DNA of 64,000 nt, from assembly GCA_024138025.1 (NCBI GenBank), contig JAMXBD010001251.1, forward strand, positions 124,001-188,000, written 5' to 3'. The notes below the pieces were generated by a model. That model did not search any database, was not told the origin of the DNA, and saw only the letters and a program-made list of their open reading frames with translations. Shown here in pieces: positions 1 to 12,219 of the stretch (its first letter is position 1; the number at the start of each line of letters is the position of its first letter). The position numbers and the translations under genes were made by a program. The stretch is from Combretum micranthum (lineage: Eukaryota > Streptophyta > Magnoliopsida > Myrtales > Combretaceae).

Positions 1-218
1 TTTTCTTTCTCTCTATATGCGCTTTGCCACTACTCTAGTGCACGCATTCGCTCTTAGCGTGACTTATCCATTTTCTCTCGTCTAGCCTTTACTGTAGACA
101 CTCTTGCTTCAGCTTCTAAAAGTATGCACCTAGGTAGTGCGTGTCGAAGAGGTGTGGCATATGAAACAGTTATAGCATCTACTAAAACTAGCTATATGGT
201 TGTTTCTTTGGCTAATGA

Positions 219-2060
219 TTATTGTAGAGATGCTACTTCCTCTATTACTTCTTCTCCTTCTTGCCTTGTCATGGAAGCTTCATTGGACTCTTCATTAGAC
301 TTGTCCTCTACTGCCATTCTTTCTTCCAGCCTAGCATTTTGTACAACTTTTTGTACTGAACTACTTAACAGCCCAAGGTTGTACTCACAATCAGAGTCTT
401 GTGTTGAAGGAACAGCTGGAGCATCTACTAAAACTGGCTTCACTGTTATCTCTGATACAACTGGCTGTGTCAAAATGTCATCCAGTTCTGGATCCTCAGG
501 AAGGATCATTCTCCTTTTCCTTTAGGCTGGTTTCATTTTTTTCTTCTTCTTTATTGGTGTAATGGGTATTTGGAGTTGATTCGACAGCCTCCATTATTGG
601 TGGTTGAGGTGAAAGAATTGGTTGTATTTCAAGTTGAACAGTGGCTTCATTGTCCTTAGTAATGTTGAGTAGGTGACTTAGCCATCTGTTGTAATGGTTC
701 TATGTTTGAACATTTTGTTTGTGGTGATGTGTATCGTTCTGTATGTACAGCGGGTGAGTGTATTTGGTCTGTGGTTTCTATATGAAAAAAGCTTTCTGTG
801 TGTATTGGTTCTGTGTATGGTATATGTGATGTATATGTATATGGTAATGAAGGCGGAGATGGTGATCTGGCATTATTATCATCAGAATGTGACTCTGCCA
901 AAATAGGTTGTGGAGAGGGTGATTTGGATGTTGTAGGTTGTGGAAGTAGCTTGGAGACTACTTCTCAAATATTGGACATCATCTGTTTCAGATTGTCCAT
1001 ACCCTCCTTTGTACTTCTTTCTAAATCCACAAGTCTTCCCTTCATTTCAGTGACTTCATTTTTCAATCTGTGGAAGCTTGCTGTAGAGGGTTGTTGTGTA
1101 CCTTCTGATGCAGAAGCTTCAGTTTATACCATTGGGGTTTCTTCTTATGGAGAGGGGAGTTGTGGCTCATAATTTTGCTGCTCAGCTGGTACAGCTAGTG
1201 GGTCAGGGGCAATTCTTGGTTCTGTTGTAGTGCCCACTTCCACCATTATCCAATCTCTAAAAGCTTTCCTTTGAAGCTCTTTATATCTATAAGCTAAACC
1301 AGCTAGCCCTTACTCTGGCCACATATCTAAATTTCTCAGAATTTTGGTGATCAAGCCACCAAGGAAATTCTCTTGCAATTCAATGTGGCTTGATACTTCA
1401 GCCTACATACTACCAATAATCCCACATTAATTCTAATCTCCTTTATAATGTTAATTATAGGGTGCAGCTCCGCTTCAAAGACTATTGGCCCTCCTCCAAT
1501 TTAGAAAATATGCTCTTAATCAACATGTAAAGGAGCATTCGCACACTCTTGTTTCTAAATTTAGACCTTATGGTCCTTGAAGGAGCAAATCTACCTTCAA
1601 TATCCTCTTCTACAAACTTCCTAAAATCTCCTTCAAGTATGTTTAAGGGTAGCTCTTGAAATTCTCGTGTATCTAGATACCCCTCATTATCATATAGCCT
1701 CATGGCAAAGATGAATGTCCTCATTGGGACTTCTCTATATTCTCCAAAGGCATAAAACTTTACTACTATCTAAGCTAGACACTTCTCCTTCCATTTTCAA
1801 ACTAGCCATAAAAGCTAAGGTGGTGCCAACATAAATTTCTTCTTGAATCTCAAATATTATCTTCCATACAGCATCTTCAAAGTACTTCAGAAATTCATCC
1901 TCCATCCTAAAATTCCTTAACAACTCCCAATTAACTACAACATTTTCTATTATCTTTTTCTGAGATAAAAACATATAAAACATATCCCTATCCTCAACAG
2001 ATAAATTTTTGAAAGCTTGGGTACTTACTTGGAATTGGGTTTGTTGTCATTTTGGTGCCA
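219..2060 (-). pseudogene. Env-position ORF of the Athila-like element, broken
   Basis: Reading leftwards from an ATG near 2060, coding-like sequence can be followed in shifting frames: 1983-1735, 1724-1482, then a Pro/Ser-rich section at 901-656 and an acidic section at 509-219. The first part is a helical domain with conserved aromatic positions. The middle (about 1080-960) is heptad-like and could form a coiled coil. The tail has PSPPSLP-like proline/serine runs. Several stops and frame changes break it. Its place after gag and before the presumed 3' LTR fits the extra ORF found downstream of pol in Athila-type elements. I see no clear transmembrane segment. The function of such ORFs is not established; a host gene fragment is possible but less likely. 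Confidence 0.5.
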
Positions 2061-2069
2061 TTTTTTTTC

Positions 2070-3060
2070 CTACAAAAAGATAACACATATTAGTTCATAC
2101 TTACTTATACTTGAAACACGTATTTCTATTTTGATTATCATCATTTTAAGTAATCAAAGACAAATTAAGGTTTCGACATAACTAATAAGTCCGAGAAGAA
2201 AACGGAGTTTGTAACTATTTACACGAAGTTTTAAAAACAACATTACTTAACAAACTACTTTAAAAATAGAAGTTTCATCATTTTTATCAAGTTCATACAG
2301 ATATCTCCAAAAAACCTAAAAATCTGAAATAAAAAGCACATTCTATAATAACAGTGAAAAAGAAAAGAAAGAAAGAAAGGAACATAATTGAGATGATTAT
2401 AGCTTTGAAATATTGGAAAGTTTGGGGATTTTTGGTGAAATGTTCATAAGTGCAAGTAAAAAATTTTCGAGTGCAAGAATAGGGTTTATATCAAGTGTAA
2501 AGTGAATGGTCTCTTTCTTTTTTTTTTTTTTTCTTTTTTAAGTTTTTAAGAGCCAAGTCAGAAAACGACAAAACATGTTATTAATTATTTATTTATTAAA
2601 AACTAAAGGAATAAAGAATAAATGACACTTGACTTAAAAACAAAGTTGCGGCTTATTTTAAAAAGAATAAAAGAATTAAAGAATGCGAGGGCTAAAATTC
2701 CTTTATTTTATTCACAAAAAAAATTTAACATTGTCGAGACTCAAATGGGAGGGCTCGACGATGAGGCTTGATTTTTATTTTTTACCTCAAAATTGTTGAG
2801 GTTGAAACTTGTTCCTGCACGAAATTTTCGCAACATAATATAAAACTACGTTTATCAACCATTCCAACACATGATATAATAAAAATAATTTATTTCATTA
2901 ATCAAAAAGAGTTTTACACATGGTTTTTGTTCTAGGACCACTTTTGCCCTATCAAACATTTTGTCATCCTTTGTATCTCTTCTCAAAACAACCAAATTAA
3001 TTTATCAAATAAAAACAAACAAAAACTAAAGATGCAAGATTATCATCTTATAAATCATCC
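2070..3060. other. Non-coding interior of the Athila-like element; site of the presumed pol deletion
   Basis: This AT-rich stretch contains a T-run (2515-2537) and no ORF with retroviral motifs. Gag coding sense fades out near 3060 on the minus strand and the next coding-like sequence starts near 2060. In a complete element the protease, reverse transcriptase, RNase H and integrase would lie between them, so this is probably the deletion scar plus spacer. Confidence 0.5.
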
Positions 3061-3762
3061 TTGCTTCTTTCGATCACGTGAATTGGACTGAGTTTTCGAA
3101 GGTAATGATCCTAAAGGTCTTTCGGAAAGAATTTTGGAAATTTGGCCAAGCTAGTTCTTTAAGTTATGAATGGCAATAGTATGATTTTTCAAGATAGTAT
3201 CTATTCCATGCTGCCTATTCTCAAAAGTTTTGATAAACTGGGAAACTAAATCTTCAAGAGATTGTTTGTTTCCTTGATAAGCTCTCGACCCTTGTACTGG
3301 TGGTTCCTGAAAATTGGGTGGGTTCAATTGATTTTGAAAAATGCTATTACTCTATTGGAAATTTGGATGGTTCCTCCAACCAGGATTGTAAGTATTATTG
3401 TAAGGGTCAGTCTTTTGGCTAGAAAAAATATTCACAAACTCACAACTCTTAGAGGTCATTCCTTCAACATTTTGATAAGATGAATCAGTAATCATATTCA
3501 CTTGGTTTCTCCCAATAGACAAATGTTCAACTTTTCTGCTCAGATCGTCAATCTTAGTAGTCAAATTTGACACAGCATAAATCTCAAAAATTTCTCCTAA
3601 TCTCTCCTTCTTGGCTCTCACAGATGACCATTGATAATAGTTGTTAGCCATATCTTCAAACAGATTTAAGCACTCCTGAGGAGATTTATAATTGAGACTT
3701 CATCCAGTAGCTGCATCTATTAATTGTCTAGTCCCATAATTCAATCCATTATAAAAAGTTTG
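3060..3762 (-). pseudogene. gag: Gag of Athila-like element, C-terminal half
   Basis: On the minus strand this segment encodes the C-terminal half of gag. The best uninterrupted part is 3651-3352. It has a heptad-rich section (TKIDDLSRKVEHLSI) followed by the motif NTYNPGWRNHPNF, which is characteristic of Athila/Tat-type gag proteins, and then a glutamine/leucine segment resembling the conserved end of these gags. It joins in sense to the N-terminal half at 6994-7618 once the nested solo LTR and its duplicated 5 bp are skipped. The join reads QTFYNGLNYGTRQLIDAATG, a well-known gag signature. Stops and frame changes make it non-functional. Confidence 0.75.
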
Positions 3763-6700
3763 TGTCACGCCCCGGAGGGTACCTTAAACATGGCAGTCTA
3801 CCGCATATAATATTAAAGCTAATGAATGACAACCTTAGTCATGCAGGAGCTTCGATATCACATGCAAGGTGTGCTTCCAAGATAGTAGGAGACTCATAGG
3901 GGTATTACATTTAAGTAGATAATAAAAGCATGCAAGAACTTATATAAATAAACATAAAATTTTCATAATAATATCCTTATATCATCTTAGGGGCATTCCC
4001 CTGCTTTAGAAGTCTTTCAACAAAATAATAACAACTATAACATAAGCTTACTATAGAGATTTTTCCTAGAAGCCTATGTTCAAAACTTAAATACATATAG
4101 CTTCTCCCAAAAACTCCTAGTAGCTTAAACTTTTACCTGATATACGGGGCTCCTTGGGGCCAACCAAAGGTAATCATACTGTAACAAAAAGCTATAAGAG
4201 TATAAGCAAAACTAACTTAGTGAGATAATTCTATCTACCAGACATTTCCATATAGCAAATAAGTGTTTAATCAAGCATATGAGAGTGCACCAATCAAATG
4301 AACAAACAAAATACACATGAATAACTAGAAATCAAGTGTAGCATGGATTTTACGCCCTCCATGTCGAGGGTTGGAGGTTACAGGCCCATACGATCATCAA
4401 TATTTGTAGATTTACCAGCTCCTGCTCGCCCTGTAGACTTTCTAGCTCCTATTAGCCCATGTAGACTTTCCGGCTCCTACCAGCCACCATTACCATTTCC
4501 TCATTTCCCCACACGAAGAACAATAGTGAAACAAATGTGATTCATAAGTATGATATGCATGAATTGATTTCAATATATATTTAACCAAATAATGTTTAGT
4601 TTTAGTTAAAGGCGATCAACACAATTTTCATCATATCAATACAAGAATCACAATTTATTTATCAAACCTTCTTTCGATATTCTTAACTTATATTCAACCA
4701 ATCATAATTCCAAGTCACACAATAATTATTTATTTTATTTTTTTCTTAATTGCTAGTGCTACTACTTACAAGCACAAAACAAGGAAATGTAACTTAAGTC
4801 AAGAATTAACTCACTCCATGTCGGTAGATCATAATCGAAGTAATCTTCTAGAAAGGTGATCTCGGGTCCTTCTCCACCTAAACAAGATGAAATACCTAAA
4901 ATGAGTCTTTTATGAAATCTCTATCCTTGAAGATTCTAAACTTTCTTAAAATCGCGGTAAAATCGTATAAGAGGAAATTCCAACTTAAAATGGCCATAAC
5001 TTGTTCATTTTAACTCGGAATTTCGCATATAATATACTGTTTTCTACCTATTCGAAAAGATCTATCTATTTATAAACTTATTTTCATCAAACTAAGTTAT
5101 TTGAGTTCCAAAAAATGGCGGACAGATTCAGTACGAATTTTTATAAACTTGTTTTTCTTCTTTTATCCAAAGCTCATTTTGAAGAGATAGGTAATATAAT
5201 AGCTTGTAAAAACTTTTGAAATGCATATTCATATATTTATTGACTCATAACAAATGTATGAAGTTGATGAAGTTGTCTCAATTTATAAAAAGTAAAGTCT
5301 TTAAAGATTTTGAAACTTGAGAACTTTTGAAATATTCATTTTGCTTTGGAAATATCTTAAGTTATTTATAATGAGTATTTCTTTTCCCTTAAATTTAATT
5401 TCTTGTAATTGTTATTTTCTAAGCTTAGATTCCAATAACTTTTTAAAAGTAATAACAATTTTATAAAATAATTTCTTTGTTTCTTGAGATTATTCCAAAT
5501 AGATTTATTAGCATTTGATGAAAAGTGAAATTGTATAAAACCTTTTGTTTATTTAAGAAAAATTTCTTTCTATGTCATGTAAGTTTATAAAATCTCTTAT
5601 GAACTCCTCTAAGTTTGTTAATATGACTCCTTAGTTTTTGGAAGAACATTAACTTCGTACTTTTATCTCTAGAAAAGAATATTTATTTTAAGAAAACATT
5701 TCCTCATTTATTTTGTTGAGACAAAACCATTATGTTCATGCATGAATATGAATCATGAAGTTATGAAAACATAAAAAAAAAAAAAACATAATAACTTGAA
5801 AGAATAAGCTAATAAGAAAATAAATCAAGTATTGAAACCTTAGCTTCATCAAGGTATCCTGGGACTAAGAAAGACTAGTCCCAAAAAGAAAAAGAAAATG
5901 TTTTGACTTGATGAGGACAAGTCTAAAACTAGAAAGACTAGTCCTAAAAATAACATGAAAGTAAATAAATTGCAAAACTATGAGCTTATATGCTCTAAAT
6001 AATACATATAGCTATATAGATATATTAGATAGTTATAAACATAAAAGCAATATAAAGAAACTTGATGATGAATAAAAACAAAGTATGAACCTATTGTTGC
6101 TTTCCTTAACCTTCATGGTTTAGAAAACACACACTAAACTCATACTAAGTAGATGAACATAAAGAAAATTTGAAGAAAGTTTACCTAAAGGAACTAAACT
6201 AGAGAGAACTTCTTGAGAGGAAATTCTTGTAGAATTTTGAGAGAGTAACTTTAGTAGAAGAAAGGTGTGAAAGAAGTGGAAGTAAGAGGGGTATTTATAG
6301 GAAAATGTGGGAGATAATTTGTGTTAATTAAATAAATTGAAAATAAAACAATTTGGAGGGAAAAGAAGGGGCCCGGCGCAATTTGAAAGGAAAGGGGAGG
6401 AAAAATTTATTCTTTTGTATTTTTGTTAATGAAAAGTAAGATATGAAATATGTGAAGTTGCATTAGAAATGAAAATGTGTAAGAAATAGAGGTATAGGTT
6501 GTAAGAGTAGGTTGTAAGAAAAAGTAGAGATAGATAAATAGTGTAGAATAGTAGTAAATAGTGTAATGTAAAGTAGACATGACAATTTAAATACTGATAG
6601 TAATAAAATACGCGTATAAATGCGATTCTGATATTTTTAGCTATCGAAAAATTATGAAATTGATATTTTTGAAAATCTTATATTTTTACGAGTCTAATGG

Positions 6701-6993
6701 TATATTCGGAATATTTTTACTATCCCAAGCTCCAAAACACATTTTTCAAGAACTGTGTCCGATCGGATTTAAAACGAGTCGTGGTTTTACTAAACTGATC
6801 TTTTTAAGCTTCCTTGGATAATTACGAACTATTCTACTCACTAAACTCTTTCTTACTCTCTTAGGGTTTCTTAAACAGGAATGCCGGACTTGAGTGGTTA
6901 CGGCAAACTAGGGTTTTGTTGACTTTAGAAATTCGGTTGACTTCTAATTAGGGTTTAAGCTTTAATTTGAATTCAAAACTTCGGGGGTTTATA
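3763..6993 (-). mobile_element. Solo LTR of a large-LTR gypsy family, nested in gag
   Basis: The segment begins TGTCACGCCCCGGAGGG on the plus strand and ends GGGGGTTTATA (TTTACA in the sister LTRs), and is flanked on both sides by gtttg (3758-3762 and 6994-6998). It has the same landmarks in the same order as the LTRs at 13674, 21804 and 31891: TACGCCCTCC-like spacer, cgcataTAATATAC stretch, CATCAAGGTA repeat unit, a TATA box on the minus strand and the gttgacttt(t) segment near the end. No internal region accompanies it, so it is a solo LTR left by LTR-LTR recombination. Its orientation, judged from the sister element whose pol is on the minus strand, is minus. Confidence 0.88.
6291..6300 (-). 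promoter_or_regulatory. TATA box of the solo LTR
   Basis: The minus strand reads CTATAAATAC. The same box sits at the matching place in the LTRs at 24798-24807 and 34917-34926, which supports it as the core promoter of this LTR family. Confidence 0.6.
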
Positions 6994-7618
6994 GTTTGTA
7001 CTTGGGTCCATTTAAGCAGTCCATGGGGTGGGCATCCTGCTAGCAACTCCTTCAATCTCTCGAAAGCTTAATACAATGTTTCAGAGTTCATCTAGTGGAA
7101 CGAAGAAATGTCAACTCTCAACTTGATTGTTCTAGAGGTTGGGAAATATTTCCTCATAAAATTCTTAGCCATTTGTTGCCAAGTGGAGATGGAGTTCTTT
7201 GGCAATCCATTCAACCATTTTTTAGTGTTCCCTTTGAGGGAAAATGGGAATAATCTTAGCTTGATTGCATCCTTAGATACACTATTTATCTTAAATGTAT
7301 CACAAATCTCCAAAAACTACTGTATATGGCTATTGGGGTCCTCATCCTATAAGCCATCGAACTGGACCATCTGTTGGACCATTTGGATGATATTTGGTTT
7401 GATCTTAAAGTTGTTAGCAGCAATCCTGGGTTGTTGATGCTAGTATTAGCTCCATCTAAGTTGGGTCTGCAAAAATCTATCATTATTCAGGGTTGGTTTA
7501 CCCTAGGCTGTTCATTATCTTCTTGGATTCCACCGTGGTCAACCACTTTGATTTTATGACATATACGCTGGGGTTCTGGATCAAACGGAAACAAGAATTT
7601 AGATTGACTCCTAGTCAT
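6994..7618 (-). pseudogene. gag: Gag of Athila-like element, N-terminal half
   Basis: The start is probably the ATG at 7618 (MTRSQSK). A stop replaces a codon near 7487, after which reading continues from 7483 to about 7286. A frame change then leads into 7313-7092. That last section carries the retrotransposon gag core: LRLFPFSLKGNTKKWLNGLP, then a STWQQMAKNFMRKYFP segment, both diagnostic of Ty3/gypsy gag. The protein would form the particle shell. The nonsense codon and frame breaks show it is dead. Confidence 0.82.
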
Positions 7619-7970
7619 ATGCCTACCTTTTATTTGAAAATAAATCACAAGAAAAAAAAATATATACAAAGAATGAACGAATTAGAGAATACAAATAAAA
7701 GAATAAAGAATCAACAAAACAAGAAACAAGTATATACAATAAAAGAACTAAAAGAATTAAAGAATTGAAGAACTGGCAGAGAACAAAAATATATACAACG
7801 AATGTATAGAAAAGAAGATAAACAATATATGTAAGAACTAAAAGAAGGTTAGCTCAACAAATATATACAAGAGATATTTACAATGTTAACGTGGCTAGAG
7901 AAATAAATGAAAATTGATTTCCACTATTGCCCTGTTGGGCTTCAAAAATAATAGTGAATCCAACACCATT

Positions 7971-7987
7971 CACCGACAATGGCGCCA
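7971..7987 (-). other. Primer-binding site of the Athila-like element
   Basis: The minus strand reads TGGCGCCATTGTCGGTG a few bases after the LTR end. TGGCGCC(G)TTGCCGGGG-type sites are usual in Athila/Tat elements, where they pair with the 3' end of a host tRNA, commonly described as tRNA-Asp. This copy carries a few changes from that form. Confidence 0.72.
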
Positions 7988-7993
7988 AAAAAT

Positions 7994-9757
7994 TGCTTGG
8001 TTCTTTTTTGATTAATTCAGTTTTGGTTCATAGTGATCATTGACCAAGTTTTTGAAATTTATAAATGTTTCCTAAATCAGTTTTAATAACTACGGTCTTA
8101 CAGGGCAAGCGCACCCATCGGATGTAACATAAATAGTGATTTAGGTCAGTCCTAAGGGAATGGTTGGCAGCTAGTGTACTTCCAACTTCACCTATTGTCT
8201 AGCGAAAGAAAGGTTTTAGAAAAATCATTAAAAAAAAGAATTATGCTAAGTTAGGAGTATTCACAAGCGTTTAATGGGTAAAATAAGAAATAAGCATGTA
8301 ACTTCTATGAAACAGTAGCTTAGGTTACTTCACCAATTCCTTATCAAAATGATTTCTTAAAAACAATAAGCTTCTTAAAAGTTGTTTGAATTGTGCGTTT
8401 ATATCGCCAGATTCTCTAATTTAAACTAAAGTTTCTCTCAAAGTTAGTAGTTATAGATCTAGCCGAAACCAGTAACCTGAAATTCCAATTAGACCAGCAT
8501 AAAGAATAGAAATACATTGTTTCGAAAAATTAACTCAATGAATTTTTAAAGACAAATGACAGAAAGTCTTCATCCATTCTTTAGCAAGAGGTAGTTAGGA
8601 TCGACTCTATTAGCAACCACAGATCTATCTGATTGAATGATCTATCGATCTATCCAATTGAAATCAATCATGGATTTAAAAGAGTGCATCACACCTTTAA
8701 AAACCACAAAGTTAAGTTCAGGTCACTAATTACAAATACCTAATCAAATTAACTTGAAAGCGCATTTGAAATCATTTGAATCAGGGATTGGATTCGTAAT
8801 CCCGAAGCTGTAGGAGTTTATTTCTCCATAGATTTATCAAAATAAGCACGAATTAGAATAAATAAATCAGATGCAAAAGATTAATCAATTAAATGCTTAG
8901 AAATTCATAGAAATTACAAACATTAAGCTAAATTGATTTTACCTAAAAAACAGAAGAAATTCTCAAGTAAGAAGAATGGAAATTCTTTCATCCAAGAATC
9001 CTTTAGAAAACTAATTACATTAATATGCTAAGTTACACTGTTGGTACATATTCTACAATACATGCTTGCCCGTTTATTTATAGGCTACTAGGTATAGAAA
9101 GCATGATCTACTTTATTGATACGTAATAGATTCTTTCTAATAGAATTTATGATACTTTCCACACGCGCAAATGATCTATGAAAACACTCGTCAAGGGTTG
9201 CATGTGATTTGTTGGTAGAGGCTTATATAAAGCAAAATCAAGCTCGACTTTAGGAATTTTCAAAGTAAATTGTGCATTTTTGTCCATTGCTCTATCGAGG
9301 GTAAATTGAGAAAATTGTGGCTTGTATTCTTGAGGCTTGAGGCAATTCTGATGAAGAATTGGTTTGTAAAAGCACTTGTCAAAGGTCGAGATTTAAGGCT
9401 CGACTTTGAGGCTTGACATTGTATTTTATCTAGAATGATGCTCGCTCGCTTCGACTGAAGTCGAGGGTCATGTCGAAGGGTCGCAGTTAAGGCTCGATAG
9501 ACCAATTTTTCTTGTTTTCTTCCTTTGTTTGGCCTTGGCTATGACTTTACAAGGCTCGACTCCTGCAATATTGACTTTACTTTGTTGTTTTTACTTCAAA
9601 TCTGATTTGAAACACTTCAATTATTTCTCATTGGATTATAAGAGCTTCAAAACAACATTATTTATAAAAAACATCAATTTTACAAGATTTTTATTTGAAA
9701 TTCTTAGCAAAATGAGCTCAAAATCCTATGAAAAATATAGAGTAAAATGACTTATCA
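7994..9757 (-). mobile_element. 5' LTR of the Athila-like element
   Basis: On the minus strand this 1764-bp segment starts TGATAAGTCATTTTACTCTAT at 9757 and ends ACCAAGCA at 7994, directly before the primer site. It has TG...CA ends. It contains a cluster of short TCGAGCC/TCGACTT words around 9240-9560. A TATA-like CCTATAAATAAA lies at 9084-9073 on the minus strand. The partner LTR is not in the window, so the left border was chosen from the primer site and the right border from the TGATAAG terminus typical of this group. Confidence 0.75.
9073..9084 (-). promoter_or_regulatory. Probable TATA box of the Athila-like LTR
   Basis: The minus strand reads CCTATAAATAAA, about 680 bp into the LTR from its 5' end, a reasonable position for the U3/R border. 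Confidence 0.45.
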
Positions 9758-9774
9758 ATAATATTTATAGTTTT

Positions 9775-11410
9775 TGTCAATTTAGAAAGATGCATAGAAT
9801 GGTACCTCCAGTTCAATCTTTATAGAGAGCAAGTGAGAAACTCAAGTTGGTACATTCAAATCTACATGCATCCATGAACACAGATTCTTCAAGCAATAAT
9901 AGGTATTACGTGCTTTTCATTGGTGATTATGTCATATTGACTTAGGTCTATTTCTTATGTAGTATTGTAGAATACTTTCTATATTTAAGAATTTTAAAGG
10001 ACATGAAAGGACACACAGTAATACTTTGCAATTTTTGAGGACTGATAATGGGAAAGAACATACTACAAAAGATATTGATAAATTTTGTGCTAAAATTGGC
10101 ATTGATCACCAATATGCAACACCTTATTCTCCTTAGTATAACAATAATTCTTATAAGAAAAATATGATTGTTGTTGAAATGGAAAGATCTCTGCTTGTTG
10201 AAAAGAAATTGCCCCTCAAGCTTTGAGCTGAAGCAATGAATACCACTATCTTTTTCCTTGAATGGTCACTAACTTAGGTGGTGAATGGAATGACCCCTAT
10301 TAGAGCATGGTTTGGTGTTGGACCATCAACAAAGCACATGAGAATATTTAACTGTATGTGATTTATACATGTCCTATCAGTCAAAAACCGAGTTAAAGGA
10401 CAAGGCACAACATGATATATCTTCATAGGTTATTCATCAATGTTTATGGGTTATATAATTTGTGATTTGGAAATTTAGAAGATAATTGTCAATGGAGATG
10501 ATGAAGAAGATCATTGGAATTGCTAACTAAGTATTTTAACCAACTTCACATTATGCACTAAAATTGTGAATTTCCATAGCTAAGATCATGAAGAAGATGT
10601 TGATGAATCTCTAATAGATTCATCAGCCTTAAACACTAAGGCATTATCTAAAATTTATGAATAATGTCAACTTGCAACTTTAGAACCTCACTCATTTGAT
10701 AAAGTAGCAAGATGTGGTGTATGGAAGGTTGCCATGAAGGAAGAGATTGAGATGATTGAGTCTAAAGACAAAAATGTTATTGGTATGAAATGCGTTTATA
10801 GAACCAAAATAAACCTTACTTCATTCATAAATATAAGTAAGGTTAGTAGTTAAAGGGTATTCTCATGTTTGTAGAATTGATTACAAGATACCAATGCTCT
10901 TGTGGTAAGACATGAAACTATAAAAGTTTCATTAGCCTTGATAACTCAATTGAAATGTGATGTGTTTCATTTGAATGTCAAATAAAAAATTTTTACTGTG
11001 AACTTAAGGAGGAGTTGTTTGTTAGCAACCTAAAGGATTCATGATATCTAGTTATGGAGACAAAGTATATGTACTTAATAAACCACTATATACATTCAAA
11101 CAAGCTCCTAAGGCTTGGAATTGTAAATTTGATCCTCATTTAATTCAATTTGTCTTTAAAAGGCGCAAGAATGAAGTCATTTTGTATGTTAAATCTATCA
11201 TAAAGGCAATTTGTTCATCATTTTCATTTATGGTGATGATATGTTTGTTTCTATAAATGATTCTTTATTAATAGCCAACTTTATGAAAGAAATGAAATCA
11301 TCATTTGAAATGTTAGATTTAGGTCCTACGGCTTATTTACTTGGTATGGTGATTAGTTAAACAAATTTGGAATCTTTATATCTAAAAAAATATGCATTGA
11401 ATTTATCGTT
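9775..11410 (+). pseudogene. Ty1/copia polyprotein relic (integrase to reverse transcriptase)
   Basis: Plus-strand reading across many stops and shifts shows copia landmarks in the right order. Integrase core fragments lie at about 9840-10350, including a degraded LRTDNGKEHTT-like box near 10035 and a TPYSP-Q-N-like stretch near 10115. A linker follows, and then reverse transcriptase pieces: a KVYVLNKPLYTFKQAPKAWN box (11065-11125, the only clean short ORF, 11041-11256), a degraded YVDD region around 11230, and a LGPTAYLLGM-like box near 11320. The relic resumes at 12015. No LTRs were found. This is an old, heavily mutated copy. Confidence 0.78.
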
Positions 11411-11412
11411 GC

Positions 11413-12027
11413 TGTTAGACCAAAACCCGCCCAACTGATTCGACTTAGTTCAACCAAAACCAAGCAAAAAGGCATGTGGGTTCACGCATTTGGCCCAAAT
11501 TTGCATTGACTTGAATTAACCCAGTCAACTTAGGTAGTTGAATTGGGTTGAACCTAGTGACCCATCTCGAAAAAAAAAAAAAAAAGAAGAAGAAAAATTT
11601 AGTAGAAATTTAAATATATATTCGCACCATATTATAAATGTATAAAATTAATAAAATATAATCATTATCTTATGCTTTTTCTCCTTTTAATGTATATACC
11701 CTATATGGATCTAATAGCTAATTAATCAATAAAAAGACTTACTAGAAATTTAAACATATATCCATACTATATTATAAATTTATAAAATGTAATCTTTATA
11801 TCATAGTTTCTTCTCTTTTTAATGTATATACTTGGTATAGATTTAACAATTAATTAATTGATTTGATTAAAATATAGATTTAATTGAGTGATATCATATA
11901 CATTTATCTTTCATAATTAAAATGATATTTTTAATTTTTATTGACCTTGATTCGACCCCCAATTGAACTCGGTTCAACCCTCGACCCCTTAGCATATCTA
12001 GGTTAAATCCTGACCCGGTTCTAACAA
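11413..12027. mobile_element. MITE-like insertion inside the copia relic
   Basis: The copia reading frame is broken at about 11410 (after KKYALNL) and resumes at about 12030 (DLLKKFNM). The inserted sequence starts TGCTGTTAGACCAAAACC and ends with the near-inverted GGTTCTAACAACA. Sub-terminal GGTTGAACC/GGTTCAACCC motifs occur at both sides. The interior is AT-rich with a poly-A run (11570-11585) and no ORF. Short imperfect inverted ends and no coding capacity fit a MITE. The target duplication is not clear, so the superfamily is open. Confidence 0.55.
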
Positions 12028-12215
12028 CATTAGGATTTATTGAAAAAATTCAACATGAAGAAGAGTGATTCAATTGCATGTCCTCTAATATACGACGAAA
12101 ATTTGTCAAAGATAGAAAAATGAGATGAAGTTGGTGGTACCAATTACAAAAGTTTAGTTGGAAACTTAATGTATTTGACTTCATCAAGACCCAAAATACT
12201 GTTTGTTGTGATAAC
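12028..12215 (+). pseudogene. Copia reverse transcriptase/RNase H relic, continuation
   Basis: The plus strand reads DLLKKFNMKKSDSIACPL and then a YKSLVGNLMYLTSSRPKIL box, both standard in the copia reverse transcriptase C-terminus. It continues the relic that stops at 11410. The sequence is then lost at about 12215, where duplicated block A begins. Confidence 0.75.
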
Positions 12216-12219
12216 AACT

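Larger units (their letters stand above)
1..9757 (-). mobile_element. Athila-like Ty3/gypsy retrotransposon, pol-less, 3' end outside window
   Basis: The element reads on the minus strand, from a 5' LTR (7994-9757) through a primer site (7971-7987), a broken gag (7618 down to about 3060) and a second long, decayed ORF (about 2060 down to 219). No protease, reverse transcriptase or integrase motif is visible between the gag end near 3060 and the second ORF at 2060, although about 4 kb of pol would be expected there. The copy therefore looks internally deleted. Athila-type elements carry an extra ORF after pol, and the second ORF sits in that place. A solo LTR of another family (3763-6993) is nested in gag. 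The 3' LTR and the far target duplication lie before position 1. The Athila lineage call rests on the gag motif, the primer site and the extra ORF, and is inference. Confidence 0.72.

Noticed and set aside
124..525. 133-codon plus-strand ORF
   Set aside because: Serine/threonine-rich shadow of the acidic minus-strand ORF at 509-219, which continues the env-position ORF. No independent motif.
2350..2540. Purine and T-runs as a polypurine tract for an LTR border
   Set aside because: No LTR start follows them on either strand. They look like ordinary low-complexity sequence in the element interior.
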